This document shows positions 1-11,600 of a stretch of 63,559 nucleotides of DNA, piece after piece. A model generated the notes under the pieces. That model was not told the DNA's origin and made no database searches. It saw only the letters and a list, made by a program, of their open reading frames with translations. Source of the DNA: Gracilaria gracilis (Eukaryota; Rhodophyta; Florideophyceae; Gracilariales; Gracilariaceae). Position numbers and translations under genes: made by a program. The DNA is taken from positions 1-63,559 of the forward strand of contig JARGSG010000118.1 of the NCBI GenBank assembly GCA_030374805.1. The letters are read 5' to 3'. Each line of letters opens with the position of its first letter. The first letter of the stretch is position 1.

Positions 1-2133
1 AAGGATCTCAGTTTGGTTTGCGTCCGCGGTTCCGTTACATGCTTCAGCGACTTCACTCTAGCTTCTTCGATCATGAGTCGTCCAGGACGGATTATGTGAC
101 CCAGATACTTGACAGTATCCGTGAAGAATTCGCATTTCTTCAGCTTGAGTGTTATTCCGGCGTCCCGTAAGGTAGCCATTATATCCCTAACATGGGTGAG
201 GTGATCATCCAGATTATCTGAGAAGACGATGATGTCGTCGAGGTAGGCGAGACACGTATGCCACTTGAAGCGGGCCAGTAGGATATCAATAGCACGCTGA
301 AAAGTAGCGGGAGCGTTTGTCAAACCAAAGGGCATCCATTTGAAACGATAGAGGCCAGGATGACAGACAAAGGCAGTCTTTTCACGGTCCTGCTCTCTGA
401 CAGGCACCTGCAAGTATCCCCAATTAGCATCTAGTGCCGTGAATACGGTCGTGTTTCCGAGTGAATCGATGTATTCGTCCATACGTGGGATTAGGTACAC
501 GTCCTTGACGGTGACAGCGTTCAGCCGACGGTGGTCGATGCAAAAACGCAAGGAACCATCCGGTTTGGTGCCAGCACGACTGGAGATGCCCACGGCGAAT
601 GTGCTGGTTCAATGACGCCTGCGCGGAGCATTGTATCCACCTGGAACGCTCTTCTGCTCTAGCTTTAGGCCCTACCCTGTAGGGGTGTTGGGCTATCGGC
701 CGAGAGTTCGGAAGCAAATCAATCCGGTGCTCCGTGGCATCTATCTCTCCGAGCGAACCGTCCCACATAGTGGTGAACTCACGCAACATCTCACGCAGTT
801 TCTCGCGGTGTGACTCCATAACATGTCCGAGATCAAGGTACTCCAACTCCTTCACTGGGTCCAACCGATCATAACTCGTTGCGACGCGATTCTTCTCTGT
901 GTTCGCAGTAGCGTTTCCCGAGCGACTCGGTGCCTGAGTTTTGACCTCCTCCCTTTCCTTAGAGTGAGCGAGACGGAGGACATCGGCGGCTGTCATCTTC
1001 GTCGGTACCAACGCAGTTGGGTGAGGCATAACGGAGCCAATGACTTGGTTTTTTACCAGATACTGGGTTGTTTTGCCAAAATTACAATCAGCACGTAAAA
1101 CGGGTTATCCGGTCCACTTGGACTACACCATTGGCAATGGCAAGAGTGTATTTATCATACAACGACGCGGCAGTGGTTGGACGATTCGTAAGCCGTACTG
1201 ACGGGCATTAACCGGTACCCATACTTGAGACTCCGGGGGCACGCGAGTAGCGGACGCAACACGAAGCTTCGTGGATTCCCGAGAATTCGGCGGTGCCTCC
1301 TGTGCTGCAGGGAGAGGTACGTGCTTCTTGGAGGCACACCTCAAAGGACGACGAACAATCGGTACCGATGACCCATCTTCCATTTCCACCCGCCTCTGGC
1401 GGGGCCTAATGGCCTCAACAAAGCGGTCGCAAAAGTCACAACCCAAAATGACTGGGCCAGCCAAGGTCCGGCATACGACGACGTCGAGCTTGAATACGCA
1501 TGAACCCAAGTGGATTACCAACTCAATTGTTCCAACCCTTGACGACGGGTTGTTATTCGCGTCAGCGACTTCAGGTATCACGTTACGGCGGATCTGTGAC
1601 CGCAGTGTCGGCGGTAAAGTCGTCTCCACGATGAAATTCGGACCAGCACCTGTATCTAAGACAGTGAGAAATCGCAGCATGAACTGGGGTGAAAGGCCGA
1701 GGTCGGCATACACCTTGTAATTGCGTTTGGCCATCACCATAACTCCATCCGGGAACCGGTTATTTCTTACCCGTATCCACGGACGACGCAGAACACCAAG
1801 GTGTTCCGAGTTCACGTCTTCGACGGGCTGCTTCCTCGAGAGGATTCGGACCGGGGAGCGAGGGAGGGACGTCTCAGGCGCCTTCAGCCTCAACTCTGAG
1901 GGCGCCTCTCCAAGAGGGGAGACTCCCAAATTTAGTTTTTCTGGGCGGGTTCCGCCGGAGGTGGCTGCTCCGAACTCTGGACCACCGGATCCAGGGCTGC
2001 CGTGGCCGAGGATTCTGCAGTTCGTTCCATAACGACACGACGGTGTGAGGTCACCATGTTTTGGGCAATCGGAGCCGCAATGTTGCGTGGAATGTCCATC
2101 TTTTCGCGGATGTACGATGCCATCAGGACCCAA
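1..2133 (-). pseudogene. Gypsy A pol fragment: aspartic protease and N-terminal reverse transcriptase, frameshifted
   Basis: The protease is recognisable by VLDTGAGPNF and a following ILGCDF motif (about 1690-1420). Downstream a second frame (1029 to about 650) carries the protease-RT linker and the start of RT, and a third frame (about 650 to 1) carries core RT motifs, including the MPFGLTNAPATF block near 310-350 and YLDD with FSDNLDDHLTHV near 200-250. Each frame change falls where the intact pol of element C reads straight through, so these are real lesions, at roughly 1150-1030 and 660. RNase H and integrase would lie left of the window. No functional product is expected. Confidence 0.85.
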
Positions 2134-4043
2134 AATTTCTTCTCAGACAAGAGAGCTTCATAATTCGCGATGACTTGAGACCATTCACGCATGGTTAAAA
2201 CGCACTGCGGTGACGTATGCCCTCGAGTGTAACAGAGGTGACAGATTAATCCACGAGGAGCGTTCGCATTCCGAGCGTTCGGGAATCGTACTGCCGAGCG
2301 GGAGTCCTGCCAGCCAGGCCGCGAACCGCGAGTTCCGCCATTCTCATACGGGATAAGAGGTGGGCGAACACGGTTCGAGTCTGTATATAGCAGTGTATCA
2401 TCCGCCGCCGTTTGGTACGACGCTTCTGCGGTGGTTGGGAGCTCCGTAGTCGGGATTGATAACACGTCACTACGGGCGAACTGGACTTGATCATAGTCCC
2501 GATTGGAGTGTTCATCAGCCATCATCGATGCAGACGGGGTTCCTGGTTTTAACATCAACGCTTTAACGGACTTTGACCGGCTTGCCAGGACTCTTGCGCG
2601 CAACGCGTCGCCTTCGGCGCGTGCGTATTGCACAAGTTCCAAATCCGTAATCTTACGGATCTCTTCCGGACGGCGGGCAACCAAGGTCCTTATAGCCGGG
2701 TCGAGCCCGTCGACAAACATTGTACAACGCTCTTGAGCGGAATAAACATTACCACTACGGTGGAACGCCTTATTCAAGCGCACCGAGTAATCGGTTTCTG
2801 TTTCGCCAGGGCGTTGTTTCGTATCTCACAGAACAAGGATGGCCGACTGGATCGCAGAGCCAGTGGCATTGGAGCTCAGAAGGTAGTGAACTGGTTCTGG
2901 CCAGCAGGTAACCCCTCCTTCGGAGGCACGTGACGAGCCTCTTACAGAGTTGTATTGATCCTCTGCCAGTCCACGCAGGAAATAAGGCAGCGCGACAAAC
3001 GCCTGTCCTTCATTCATCCCCAGGATGTCTGCTTCCGCTACAAAGTATGCCAGGAAATCCAACACCAAAATGGGGTCCTCACCCGAGAACAGTTGGTTTC
3101 GAAGTGAGAGCTGCATTCGCTTGACGCAGTACTTAACGTTTCCGGTTCCCCGGGGGGTTCGGTCCAAAGAAGAGTTCTGCAAACGGTAATACCAGTACGA
3201 GAACAGATTCTTAGAAAGAGGGTTAGTAGGCTTCAACTCTTTCAATCCAGAGTGCTTCCTTCCCTTCGTGCGGGCGCGGATCACACTTTGGGTGGCCGAT
3301 GACCGCTTTGAGCGAGATGAACGCTCACGAGGGGCGTCTTCTACCGGCGAGTCGGACGTGTCCGTCCCAGACGACCGACGAGAAGACCGTGAAGTAACTG
3401 AAGAGTCAGAATCGTAGTCCTTCCGCTCTTTGCGTGCCTTGGGAATACTGGCCTTCTTACCCCGATAGGAGACAGTGGCTGGCTCTGCCAGAGGGTTAGC
3501 TCCAGCAAGAACAGTATGTTCGATTGTCTCCAGACGGGTGCGGAGGCGAGTGAACTTCTCAGCCACGTCCTCCACGAAGAGAGTTGGTCCTCCAAAAGCC
3601 TCAAGAAGAAAGTTGACATCACCACGCAATACGCGGAAATCCTCAGAAATAGTCTGCAAAGCAGCATCCTCCACCTTCTTTCGAAGAGAAGAAAGCTCCT
3701 TAGCAAGGGTAGCGTGGGCAGCCCGCAATGAGCGGAACTGCTCTTCCATAGTTAAGTGGGGGGTGTCATTGACAGTAGCCTTCAGAGGTGTCTCCGAAGT
3801 GGGAGCTACGGAAGGGACCGTACCTCCTACGATTGAGGCGGGACCAGCAACGGCAGGAGCCGGACCATCACCCCGACGAGGGTTAATCAACGACGTGGGC
3901 GGAGGTTTAGGCATTGTCGGAGCGACGTCGGCATCCGGTACCCATTCAGTACGGCACCGTGAACGGGTCGGGATCCGCGAGGGAAGCGGCAAATCCGTGC
4001 GTCCAGTCTGACTGCGCGTCTTCGGACGATCCGATGACGACAT
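1932..4043 (-). pseudogene. Gypsy A gag with CCHC zinc knuckle, frameshifted
   Basis: The chosen start at 4043 (protein begins MSSSDRPKTRSQTG) fits the gag start of element C. The N-terminal half is Ser/Pro-rich, followed by a coiled-coil-like stretch and a basic Arg/Ser-rich segment. The C-terminal part, in another frame from about 2783, ends with CHLCYTRGHTSPQC, a perfect CX2CX4HX4C nucleic-acid-binding knuckle. The frame breaks at about 2785-2830, where element C continues without interruption. The stop at 1932-1934 overlaps the pol frame, which lies at -1 relative to gag. Role: capsid/nucleocapsid precursor of a retrotransposon, now inactive. Confidence 0.8.
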
Positions 4044-4960
4044 AATCAAAACAACCGTATGACGTGATAACCGACAGCCAATTGGCTGGGGATTCAAATA
4101 AACTTCCTAAAAGAGACAAACGATACGAGAGAAGTCTCGAGAATGAACCAAACTTCGGAATCAATCCAAAAGCACGATTTCTAGGTTTGTAGACCACTTT
4201 ATAGTGCAACGCCTTTGGCAGGAAAAGCAAAACAGCCACGAAGATGTTCGGAATCTTCCTCTCGGGGAGGTAGCACAGTGAACGGAGCATTCCGGGAATG
4301 ACACGACTAGTCGGGTGTAAACCGAGGTCAAACCATCACGACGAGCGTCGGAGTGTACAGTGCGGACCGGGTACCGTGTAGGGACATGTGCGAAGAGCCG
4401 TCTGAAGACTGAGTTTCGTAAGAGTGGTACGGCGACGACACGATGTCGGACGGCGAGCCACGTGAGAGTGGGCAGTACAAAAAACCCAAAAAAGGGCAAA
4501 GGGGTCCATAAAAGTGGGGATAGGTGCGTAATACACAAACAAAACCCAATACTGGGGCAATTATACGACAGTAGTCGAGACAACACACAAATACAGTGGT
4601 AATACTCTAAGTGCCATAAAGGTGGGTAACTCTACGTGAACAACGCGGTTGTCACTCCACTTGGAGGTGAAAAGTCTGCGAAGGCGTGATAGTTAAAGCC
4701 AGGAAGCCCTTGCTTGACAAGGGTGATTTACTGAGGGAGCATAGCTCAACCTACTAAGTAGTGGGCTTGGCACGGCCCCTGACAGTGGGCGCGCCGGCCA
4801 GATAAAGTATCAAATATATCTAGTAAATACAGCAATGCTGGTGGCATCGCCTCCTGGGTATCCGTGCAACACGTGTTCCCGTCGCGCCCGCTGGGCGGTA
4901 GTGCAAGCCGTGCATCCCACGTGACAACCTCAAAAACCGTCTGACCACAACACCCCGCCA
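4044..4960 (-). repeat. Leader / 5' LTR-like region of gypsy A
   Basis: No convincing gene. The segment 4180-4360 aligns by eye with the pre-gag region of element C at 56010-56160, sharing a block around AGACCACTTT.TAGTGCAACGCC. A short hairpin lies at 4707-4723 (arms CCCTTG/CAAGGG), followed by a block containing CTCAACCTAC and then AT-rich sequence with AGCAATGCTG, matching equivalents at 48.66-48.79 kb and 56.49-56.62 kb. The exact LTR ends and primer-binding site could not be placed. Confidence 0.55.
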
Positions 4961-6291
4961 GCGGCGGTACAGCTCATATATCGACTCTACGCATCAATGC
5001 GGAAAATTCACTAAGTCCTCAAAACCTCCTCTTACAAGTGTTGTCCTTCATATATCACCAACAACCGTAAATAGTGTAATGAACTATTTGTTGTGACCCA
5101 CATTGGTTATTGTGCCCCTGCCTTAATTTTGTTACCTTAATTAGTGTGCCCCAAATCTTTTGCAGTCACGGGGTGTACGTATCTTTGAAAAACCATAGAT
5201 ACATGTAAGATAAACCCAAAGGATTAACAGTACAGTTTAACCTTTGCGGTCCTACTTTTTTTTAAAAATGAGAACTTTGAGAAGCATGTTTCTGAAAAAG
5301 AGCCCAAAGCCCTATAGCTTACTCACGTAGTCATTCGCATTAAAGGAATCATCATGATTTATGCTTCGTGTGATCAACTGTTTTATACAAGACGACGGGA
5401 CATTAGGGTTGGTTTGAAAATTGTAACTCAATCTACGTCGATGAGCAGCAAAATATTTATTCTTGCTAGAAGGCATAACGACTTCACGGAATTTGGTGCA
5501 GGGAGAAAAATTCTATTCGAGAAAATGTTCTCAAACAATTCGTGCTCAATACAACCTCAAAACGTTTACTAGAAACTATGTACGTATAAACTGGTTGTAA
5601 CAACAATGAACATTTGATGGTATAGAGAAATAGACAATAATAAAAGGACATGCTTCCACCAAAAAAATCCGGTCTGTAACAGGATCACAGAAAGCCTTTT
5701 TCGGTATGAAATTTAGCCTTGAGCCAGTGAACGTAGAAAATATAGACAAAATCTGCAAAAGTCATTTTCTAATTTTCTCGGACTTACGTTAATCCAGAAA
5801 ATAGTTAATTCGTTTTTTTGTGGTTAAGTATCAGACAAGAAAATTAGAGTGTGTTTGTTTTCTACTGTTAAATATTAGTGCTTTTGTGATCCAATCAGCG
5901 CTTCGAGAAGCTGGCTTCTCAAAGAAAATGGTCGCAAAGCTCTTTTGAGAACAGTTTCGATTGTGAAAAAAGAATTTCTTTTTGGAATCGTTTTTAGGAT
6001 ACCTAAACCAAAACTCATTTGAGTTTTCGTTTTATTTTTTTAATTTGCTAATTTACTTTGCATACGACAGGTTTAAAATAGTCTTTAGAGATAGGCGTTA
6101 TTTCACAGTACCAAGCATTTGGTGCGAAGAGGATAAAATCTTTGTAGAGGGTTAATATGAAGAAAAGGAAATTTTGGAGTCAAACTAGTTACAAAGCCAA
6201 ATCTGGGAAACTCTGGATTTTTTTTTTCCTTGCATTCTCATTTGTTGGTACTTAAATGATGCAAACGAGGTGTCTGTCCAGAAAGACAGAA

Positions 6292-6318
6292 AAATGCGCC
6301 GTGTGACACGGCGCATTT
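6292..6318. repeat. Perfect palindrome, 13-bp arms
   Basis: Arms AAATGCGCCGTGT and ACACGGCGCATTT are exact reverse complements around a single central G, in AT-rich DNA. The GC-rich core makes it stable as a hairpin in RNA or as a cruciform. Confidence 0.85.
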
Positions 6319-6672
6319 GTAGATCAAAATATGCACCTCAGTGGCATTACTTTTGTAACAGTTGTAAGCTTTCTATATATAAGCGGTAGATTTTGCCACC
6401 CCGCCAATTTCGAAAGAGATTACCAAAAACATGCAGACCTCTAATTTTTAAGCAGATTTTGATTGAGAATTGTGCACTTTAGATCAAAACACCTAGCTTT
6501 GCTTCCGTAGTAGGAGCTTTGCGATCACATCATGCATGCTAAGAGTATTTCAACGGTTATGTGTGACAAGGCGCTTGTTTTAAATGAATTATTGATTTTC
6601 TATACAGTCTTGGGCTAGAATTTGAGTATTCTATGCATAGCGTTAAGAACTGAAAATTTACAAACAATTGCG

Positions 6673-6786
6673 GTAGATCTCCAGAACAGTAGCCAAAGCT
6701 ACTGTTCTAGCTGGATTTGCTTAAATTAGTTTGGCATATTTAGCTAATTGCAAGTTTTGTATCCCTATAGGAGCCTTGCGATAAAA
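6673..6786. repeat. Dispersed repeat, copy 1, with 11-bp hairpin
   Basis: About 115 bp, starting GGTAGATCTCCAGAACAGTA and ending near TAGGAGCCTTGCGAT. It resembles 20092-20212 along its whole length. Copy 1 contains a perfect hairpin at 6683-6708 (AGAACAGTAGC / GCTACTGTTCT, loop CAAA). A separate related end, TAGGAGCTTTGCGAT, occurs near 6508, and a shorter one near 14726. Confidence 0.7.
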
Positions 6787-8175
6787 ATGGGGCAGTCTGA
6801 GAGTGCACCTAGGTTAAAGGGCATGTCGTTTTGAATTAACCTGCGCCCGGCGCCGCGCCGGCCGCAGGTATGCCATATATTTCCAAAAAGGACATTTTCC
6901 CGCTGCTCCCAGTCGAAAGTTTAGAAAAAAGGCCATTCAAATGTTTGACTGCTACTCAGAGAAAATGCTTCAATTTCACAAAAACCAGTCAAACAGTCAA
7001 AAATCATTCAAATGCAATATGATATTGTTAGTTTTTTGCTGACATGTGTACGTGTGTGCGATGTGTTCCAAAGGGATTTACTACGTGTACAGTCGAAAAT
7101 CAGTCAAACTTTGAGTGATGTAGCATTCAAAGTTTGAATGCAATCTAACTTTGAACTGGGATGCCAGTCAAGAATGCTGACATCATTCAAAGCGGGGAAA
7201 GAGGCAGCTTTCAAAAAGTGGAATCACATGACTGGTCAAGATTCCAAACATTCGAATATTTGACTGCAGCTCTCATTTGAGCGTAGAAACTATGCAAGTA
7301 CTGTACACGTACAACATCTTTGCTATAGTGGAGCCACGCAAACGAATTATTTTAAGCAAGGTTCAGAGATCAGCAAGCAAGATTTCCGCAAAGCAGTGTT
7401 CGCACGGCGGCGATGGAGGAAGCGCATGTCATTGCCGAGATCAGTGTAACCCTGTAGGCAAAGGGAGCTCGACAGAACAAGAGAGGAGTACAAATACAAG
7501 TTCACAAGCGCAAACTTGCAGGCAGACGGCGCAGCGGCTGCAGGGGGCGCATGCGGACAAAAGCACTGGTCAGGGGGCCTTGTTATTTTTTCTAAGAAAG
7601 TGCCATGAAACCAGAGATAAAACGCAAGCAACGTGTCCAGCAATTGCGTCTGCGGTATTTTGCTATCCACTCAAACAAGAAAAAGCTCACATAATATGTA
7701 TATATATTATACTGTCAGTAATGCTTGTGAGCACAGCTGTCATCGATGGGCTTCAACGGGCGACGCCTTCGTTTTTGTTGTATCCAGCTCAAGGCGCGCT
7801 ACGAGACTACCTCGAGAGTGGATCTCGCATCACAGGATTGCGTTATGCCAACAAACACCGCGTGGCTGCCGCCAATAGCCTGTGACCGTAACGATCTTTT
7901 GTCTCCTTGTGGAGGAAGAAGCCTCCTGCGATGCCAACTGAGAGCTGCAAGCAAACTTACGCGGCGCTCTGCGCCACACATTTAATTCCAAGAGTTGGCC
8001 ATCGTGGAGCCTTACTGTGCCAACTCAGCGCGTCAGACATGGCTGTGCGCCTTTCCGCTTCGATTTGTAAATACTTTTAGGAAGCATTGCTGTACCGATG
8101 TGAATTCATTTCTTATAAGACTAAGACCACTCTCGCACCGCACCCCAGTCATTCACGTTCTGTTCGCAGAGCTCC

Positions 8176-8590
8176 TTGTACCGCCATCGATCACCGTTTA
8201 TTCATCCTACCGTCATTTGCGTACCGAAAAAACCATGGCAGCAGTTTGTAGCAGCATCCGCCGGAGTGGTTAACGCTTTGGTGGCTTTTTGTGACAAGGT
8301 TCCTGCTGTCGTAGACCGCTTGCGCGAACGCCAGGACCTCACCAGCGACAACCGCACCCAAGCTGGATCTACTTCAACGCCATGTAGCAGATATTCGACG
8401 TCTGATCCCCACGCTGGAATCAGTTGTTGCCGATGACCCCATAATGGACACCATACTACACGCGCATCTCACAACCTTGGAGGAGGACTTTAAGGCACTC
8501 GTGGAGTGGCAGTCGCGAATAGCATCTGCCAGGTACACCGATCGCGTCAATCGCATGAAAGCAAATCTTAGATCGCTTGTGAACAAAGTG
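8176..8590 (+). pseudogene. N-terminal helical segment of the NB-ARC/WD40 receptor (broken or unspliced)
   Basis: Two overlapping frames look coding. One (about 8238-8345) encodes a hydrophobic helix including VVNALVAFCDKVPAVVDRL. The next (about 8340-8590) encodes an amphipathic helical stretch containing LDLLQRHVADIRRLIPTLES and later LEEDFKALVEWQSRIASARY. The pattern resembles the four-helix N-terminal domains (HeLo/MLKL/RPW8-like) that precede NB-ARC in immune receptors; that comparison is inference. The second frame is the same frame as the NB-ARC gene and is separated from it only by stops at 8591 and 8612. A 57-nt GT-AG intron (8588-8644) would remove both stops and keep frame. The upstream change of frame near 8.31-8.35 kb is unexplained: intron, assembly error or mutation. 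Confidence 0.55.
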
Positions 8591-8659
8591 TGAACAAGTG
8601 CTTGGAGTTTCTAAGCGATAAAAGTTGCACCGGTGTCCAGAGAGCTTCAACAACAGTCC

Positions 8660-11600
8660 ATGAACCATGGGTTTGTTCCCCATTGTAATGTGCCTCCGAA
8701 CCCACCACGACTCATATTGGATTATGGCTCTACTTCAACATGCGAGGGCAAGCTGAAGGCCGCTGTATTGCAGGAAGGTAATTCCAGGATAGTTGGAGTG
8801 GTAGCCGTCGGGATGGGCGGTGTTGGTAAGACATGTGCACTGCGAGGCCTGGCGGGGGTTCAAGATATCAAGCGAAAGTTTACTGGAGGCGTGCTGTACA
8901 TTCAACTGGGAAACCAGGCTACCTTATCACAAGTCATAACAGGAATTGCTACATTGGTGCAACGTACTGGCAATGCATCTCTGGCCGAAAGGTTGAGGGG
9001 CTCGAAAGAGTTACAGGAAGCTGTAGATGCTGCGTCGACTTGGTTCAAAAACCAAACATGCCTCTTGCTCATCGATGATATATGGCTGGTTAACGGCATT
9101 TCTACGACAGTGCCGAGAGTTCTGGCAACACTATTGAGCGAAAGCAGCCGCTTGGTGTATACAACAAGATCTCAGAAGCTCACGGATGCATGCGACGAAT
9201 ACATTGAGTTTAAAGCGCTGGAAACATACAGCGACAAAGCGCGAGAAATGTTGATGGAACATGCGAAGTTCGATTGGAAAGTCTCCTTGGCCCAAAGGAA
9301 TGAAGAAGCAGTAAGAGGTTTGCTGCGTATCTGCAACGGGCTTCCGGTGGCACTAGGAGTTGTGGGCGAGACGGTGCGAAGGGAGAGCAGGCAATGCAAG
9401 GATGACGTTGCACGCTCTTGGGAGCATGTGTACCATCTGATTCTTTCAAAGGAACAAAGTATAGAGGATGATGATGCAGAAGCCTACGGTTCGGTCAGGA
9501 TGATTGTAGATTCGTCGTTGGACTTTTTGCAGTCTGATCGCGATGGCATTTCTTTCGGCAAGTTGTTTCGCGCTTTGTGTGTTGTTGAGAAGCAGCAGAT
9601 GGTACCGATTCACATGTTACGAAACTTGTGGGGTTTTTGCGATCTAGAGAAAACTGATGAAGTTGTGAAGGCGTTCGATGAGGTGAATCTTGTACGTAGG
9701 TTTAAGCTCAACTCACAAGTATTGGTTCAGTTGCATGATGTCATCCTCGATATTGCACTTCGAAAAGCCTCGGAAAGGTACGAGGTGAAGACATGCTGGC
9801 GATCACTCGTTGATAACTACATCGAGCACGAAAAGTCGGTGCTTGAGGAAGCACAAGAAGCGGAAGTGAAGGCACCTTCGGAAGAAGAAGTTGTTGAGTC
9901 GCTTTCGAGAGAGAAGAGTGGTTTGAAGCGTTGGTACCCCGAACCGTGTTGCTACAACGTAAGCGTAAGAATTGATGAGAGCAGCGAGCAGCCAGTGGAA
10001 GAAGTTGAGCCAAGGGCAGAAATCGAGAACGGAAAGTGGGAATGGTGGAATATGCGAGATGATGATTATCTCCACGACAACGTGTGTCGGGCACTCCGGG
10101 GTGCGAGATACGAGAAGCAGCTTTTGTGGCTGTTATTGCAGCCGGAATGGATAGTGGGTCGTTTGGTAAACAACGGAATTTCGGCAGTGGAGCGCGATTT
10201 GAGTGTGGGAAAGAAGGTTGCGGAAGTTCATGAAGGTGGGAATGATGAATTGGTGAAGCACATGGAGATGGTTCGGAGAGCGGCTCGCATGGGTTGCACT
10301 TTTGTGTTGGAGAACAACACGGTGAGAGAGGCTTGGTTTCAGATCCATGGAAGACTGTTGAGCTTCTCGACAGTGTGCGAGACAACGAAGCAGTTTGTTG
10401 CAGAGATGGAAGCACGTGCACCGAAGCCATGGGCAAAGGCTTCGGTGGGATTTTTGCAAAGGGCAAGTACGACTTCGTTGGACATTGTTAAAGTCTTTGG
10501 CGTTGTTTATTCAGTTCAAATGGATGAAGAGAGGCTTTCGTGTTGCTGGGTCGACGGAACGACGGTCGGAGTTACACAGTACAACTTTGCAAGCGGTGTC
10601 TCTGAAACACAACGACAGAAGTGCGAAGAAATTTTGATGGACATGAATAACTATGTGATGCAGAACTGTGTTGAGTTATCATCGAATTTGAAGATAGTTG
10701 TGATCGGACTTCCGCATGGGGCGATATGGATATGGAATACGGAAACAGGGCAGACAACGCAGAGTCGTAGCTGTCATTATGATGAGATATCGTGTGTTGC
10801 TGTCAGTGACGATGGCAATTTGATAGCGTCGGGTTCCTGGGACAAAACTGTTCGTGTATGGGAAGCCAGCAGCGGATTATCTGTGGGACCCATGAAGCAG
10901 TCGCGTGGTTTTTGGGCGCGATGGAGGCGAGCGAGATCATATTGTTATGATATCTGTATTGTGGGATACGCACGTGGTCACACGGGTATCATTGAGTGCG
11001 TTGCGTGGAGCAGCGACGGGAGGCGTGTTGCGTCTGGCTCGAGGGACGGCACGATTCGTGTGTGGAATGTGGAGAGCAGAGAAGTTGTGGGGCAGGCGCT
11101 GGTTGGACACACTGACTTTGTGAAATGTGTGGCGTGGAGTGTGGACGGAAAGCGAATTGTATCCGGCTCGAATGACAGAAGCGTGCGCGTGTGGGATGTG
11201 GAAGGCGGACAGCAAGTGGGAGCGGCGCTGGTTGGCCACGGCGGCTGGGTGCTTTGCGCTTCATGGAGCGCGGACGGCACACGTGTTGTGTCCGGCTCGA
11301 CGGACAGCTCCGTGCGCGTTTGGGACGTGAGCAGCGGACAGATTGTTGGACAGCCGCTCGTTGGTCACACGAGTAGTGTGCATTGTGTGAGGTGGAACGG
11401 AAACGGAAGACAAATTGTGTCCGGATCAACGGACGGGAGCGCGCGAGTGTGGGCTCCGGGTGAGAGCGGAGAGAGCGTTGCACAGGCGCAGTGCGGACAC
11501 ACAGCACCGGTGCATTGCGTTGCGCCGAACCGAAACGAGACGCGTGCGTTGAGCGGTTCGGCAGACTGCACGGTTCGCATGTGGGATGTGCGAAGCGGAG

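Larger units (their letters stand above)
1..4960 (-). mobile_element. Ty3/gypsy element A, truncated by the left edge of the window
   Basis: Running on the minus strand from right to left are a leader/LTR-like region (about 4960-4044), a gag with a zinc knuckle, an aspartic protease and the start of reverse transcriptase, which runs off the window at base 1. The same gene order and clear sequence relatedness recur in element C (48.5-57 kb), so both belong to one family. A is decayed: gag is split by a frameshift near 2.8 kb and pol is broken near 1.1 kb and near 0.65 kb. The upstream boundary is approximate because the second LTR lies outside the window and no target duplication can be checked. 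Confidence 0.85.
4961..8175. other. AT-rich intergenic region without recognisable genes
   Basis: Short open frames here have no recognisable domains or start context. Structure is present instead: a 13-bp perfect palindrome at 6292-6318, a hairpin-bearing dispersed repeat at 6673-6786, a GC-rich palindromic island at 6841-6868 in otherwise AT-rich DNA, and a cluster of ATTCAAA/AGTCAAA words at about 6935-7265. The part nearest the receptor gene (7.3-8.2 kb) is more GC-rich and may be its promoter or 5' leader. Confidence 0.5.
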
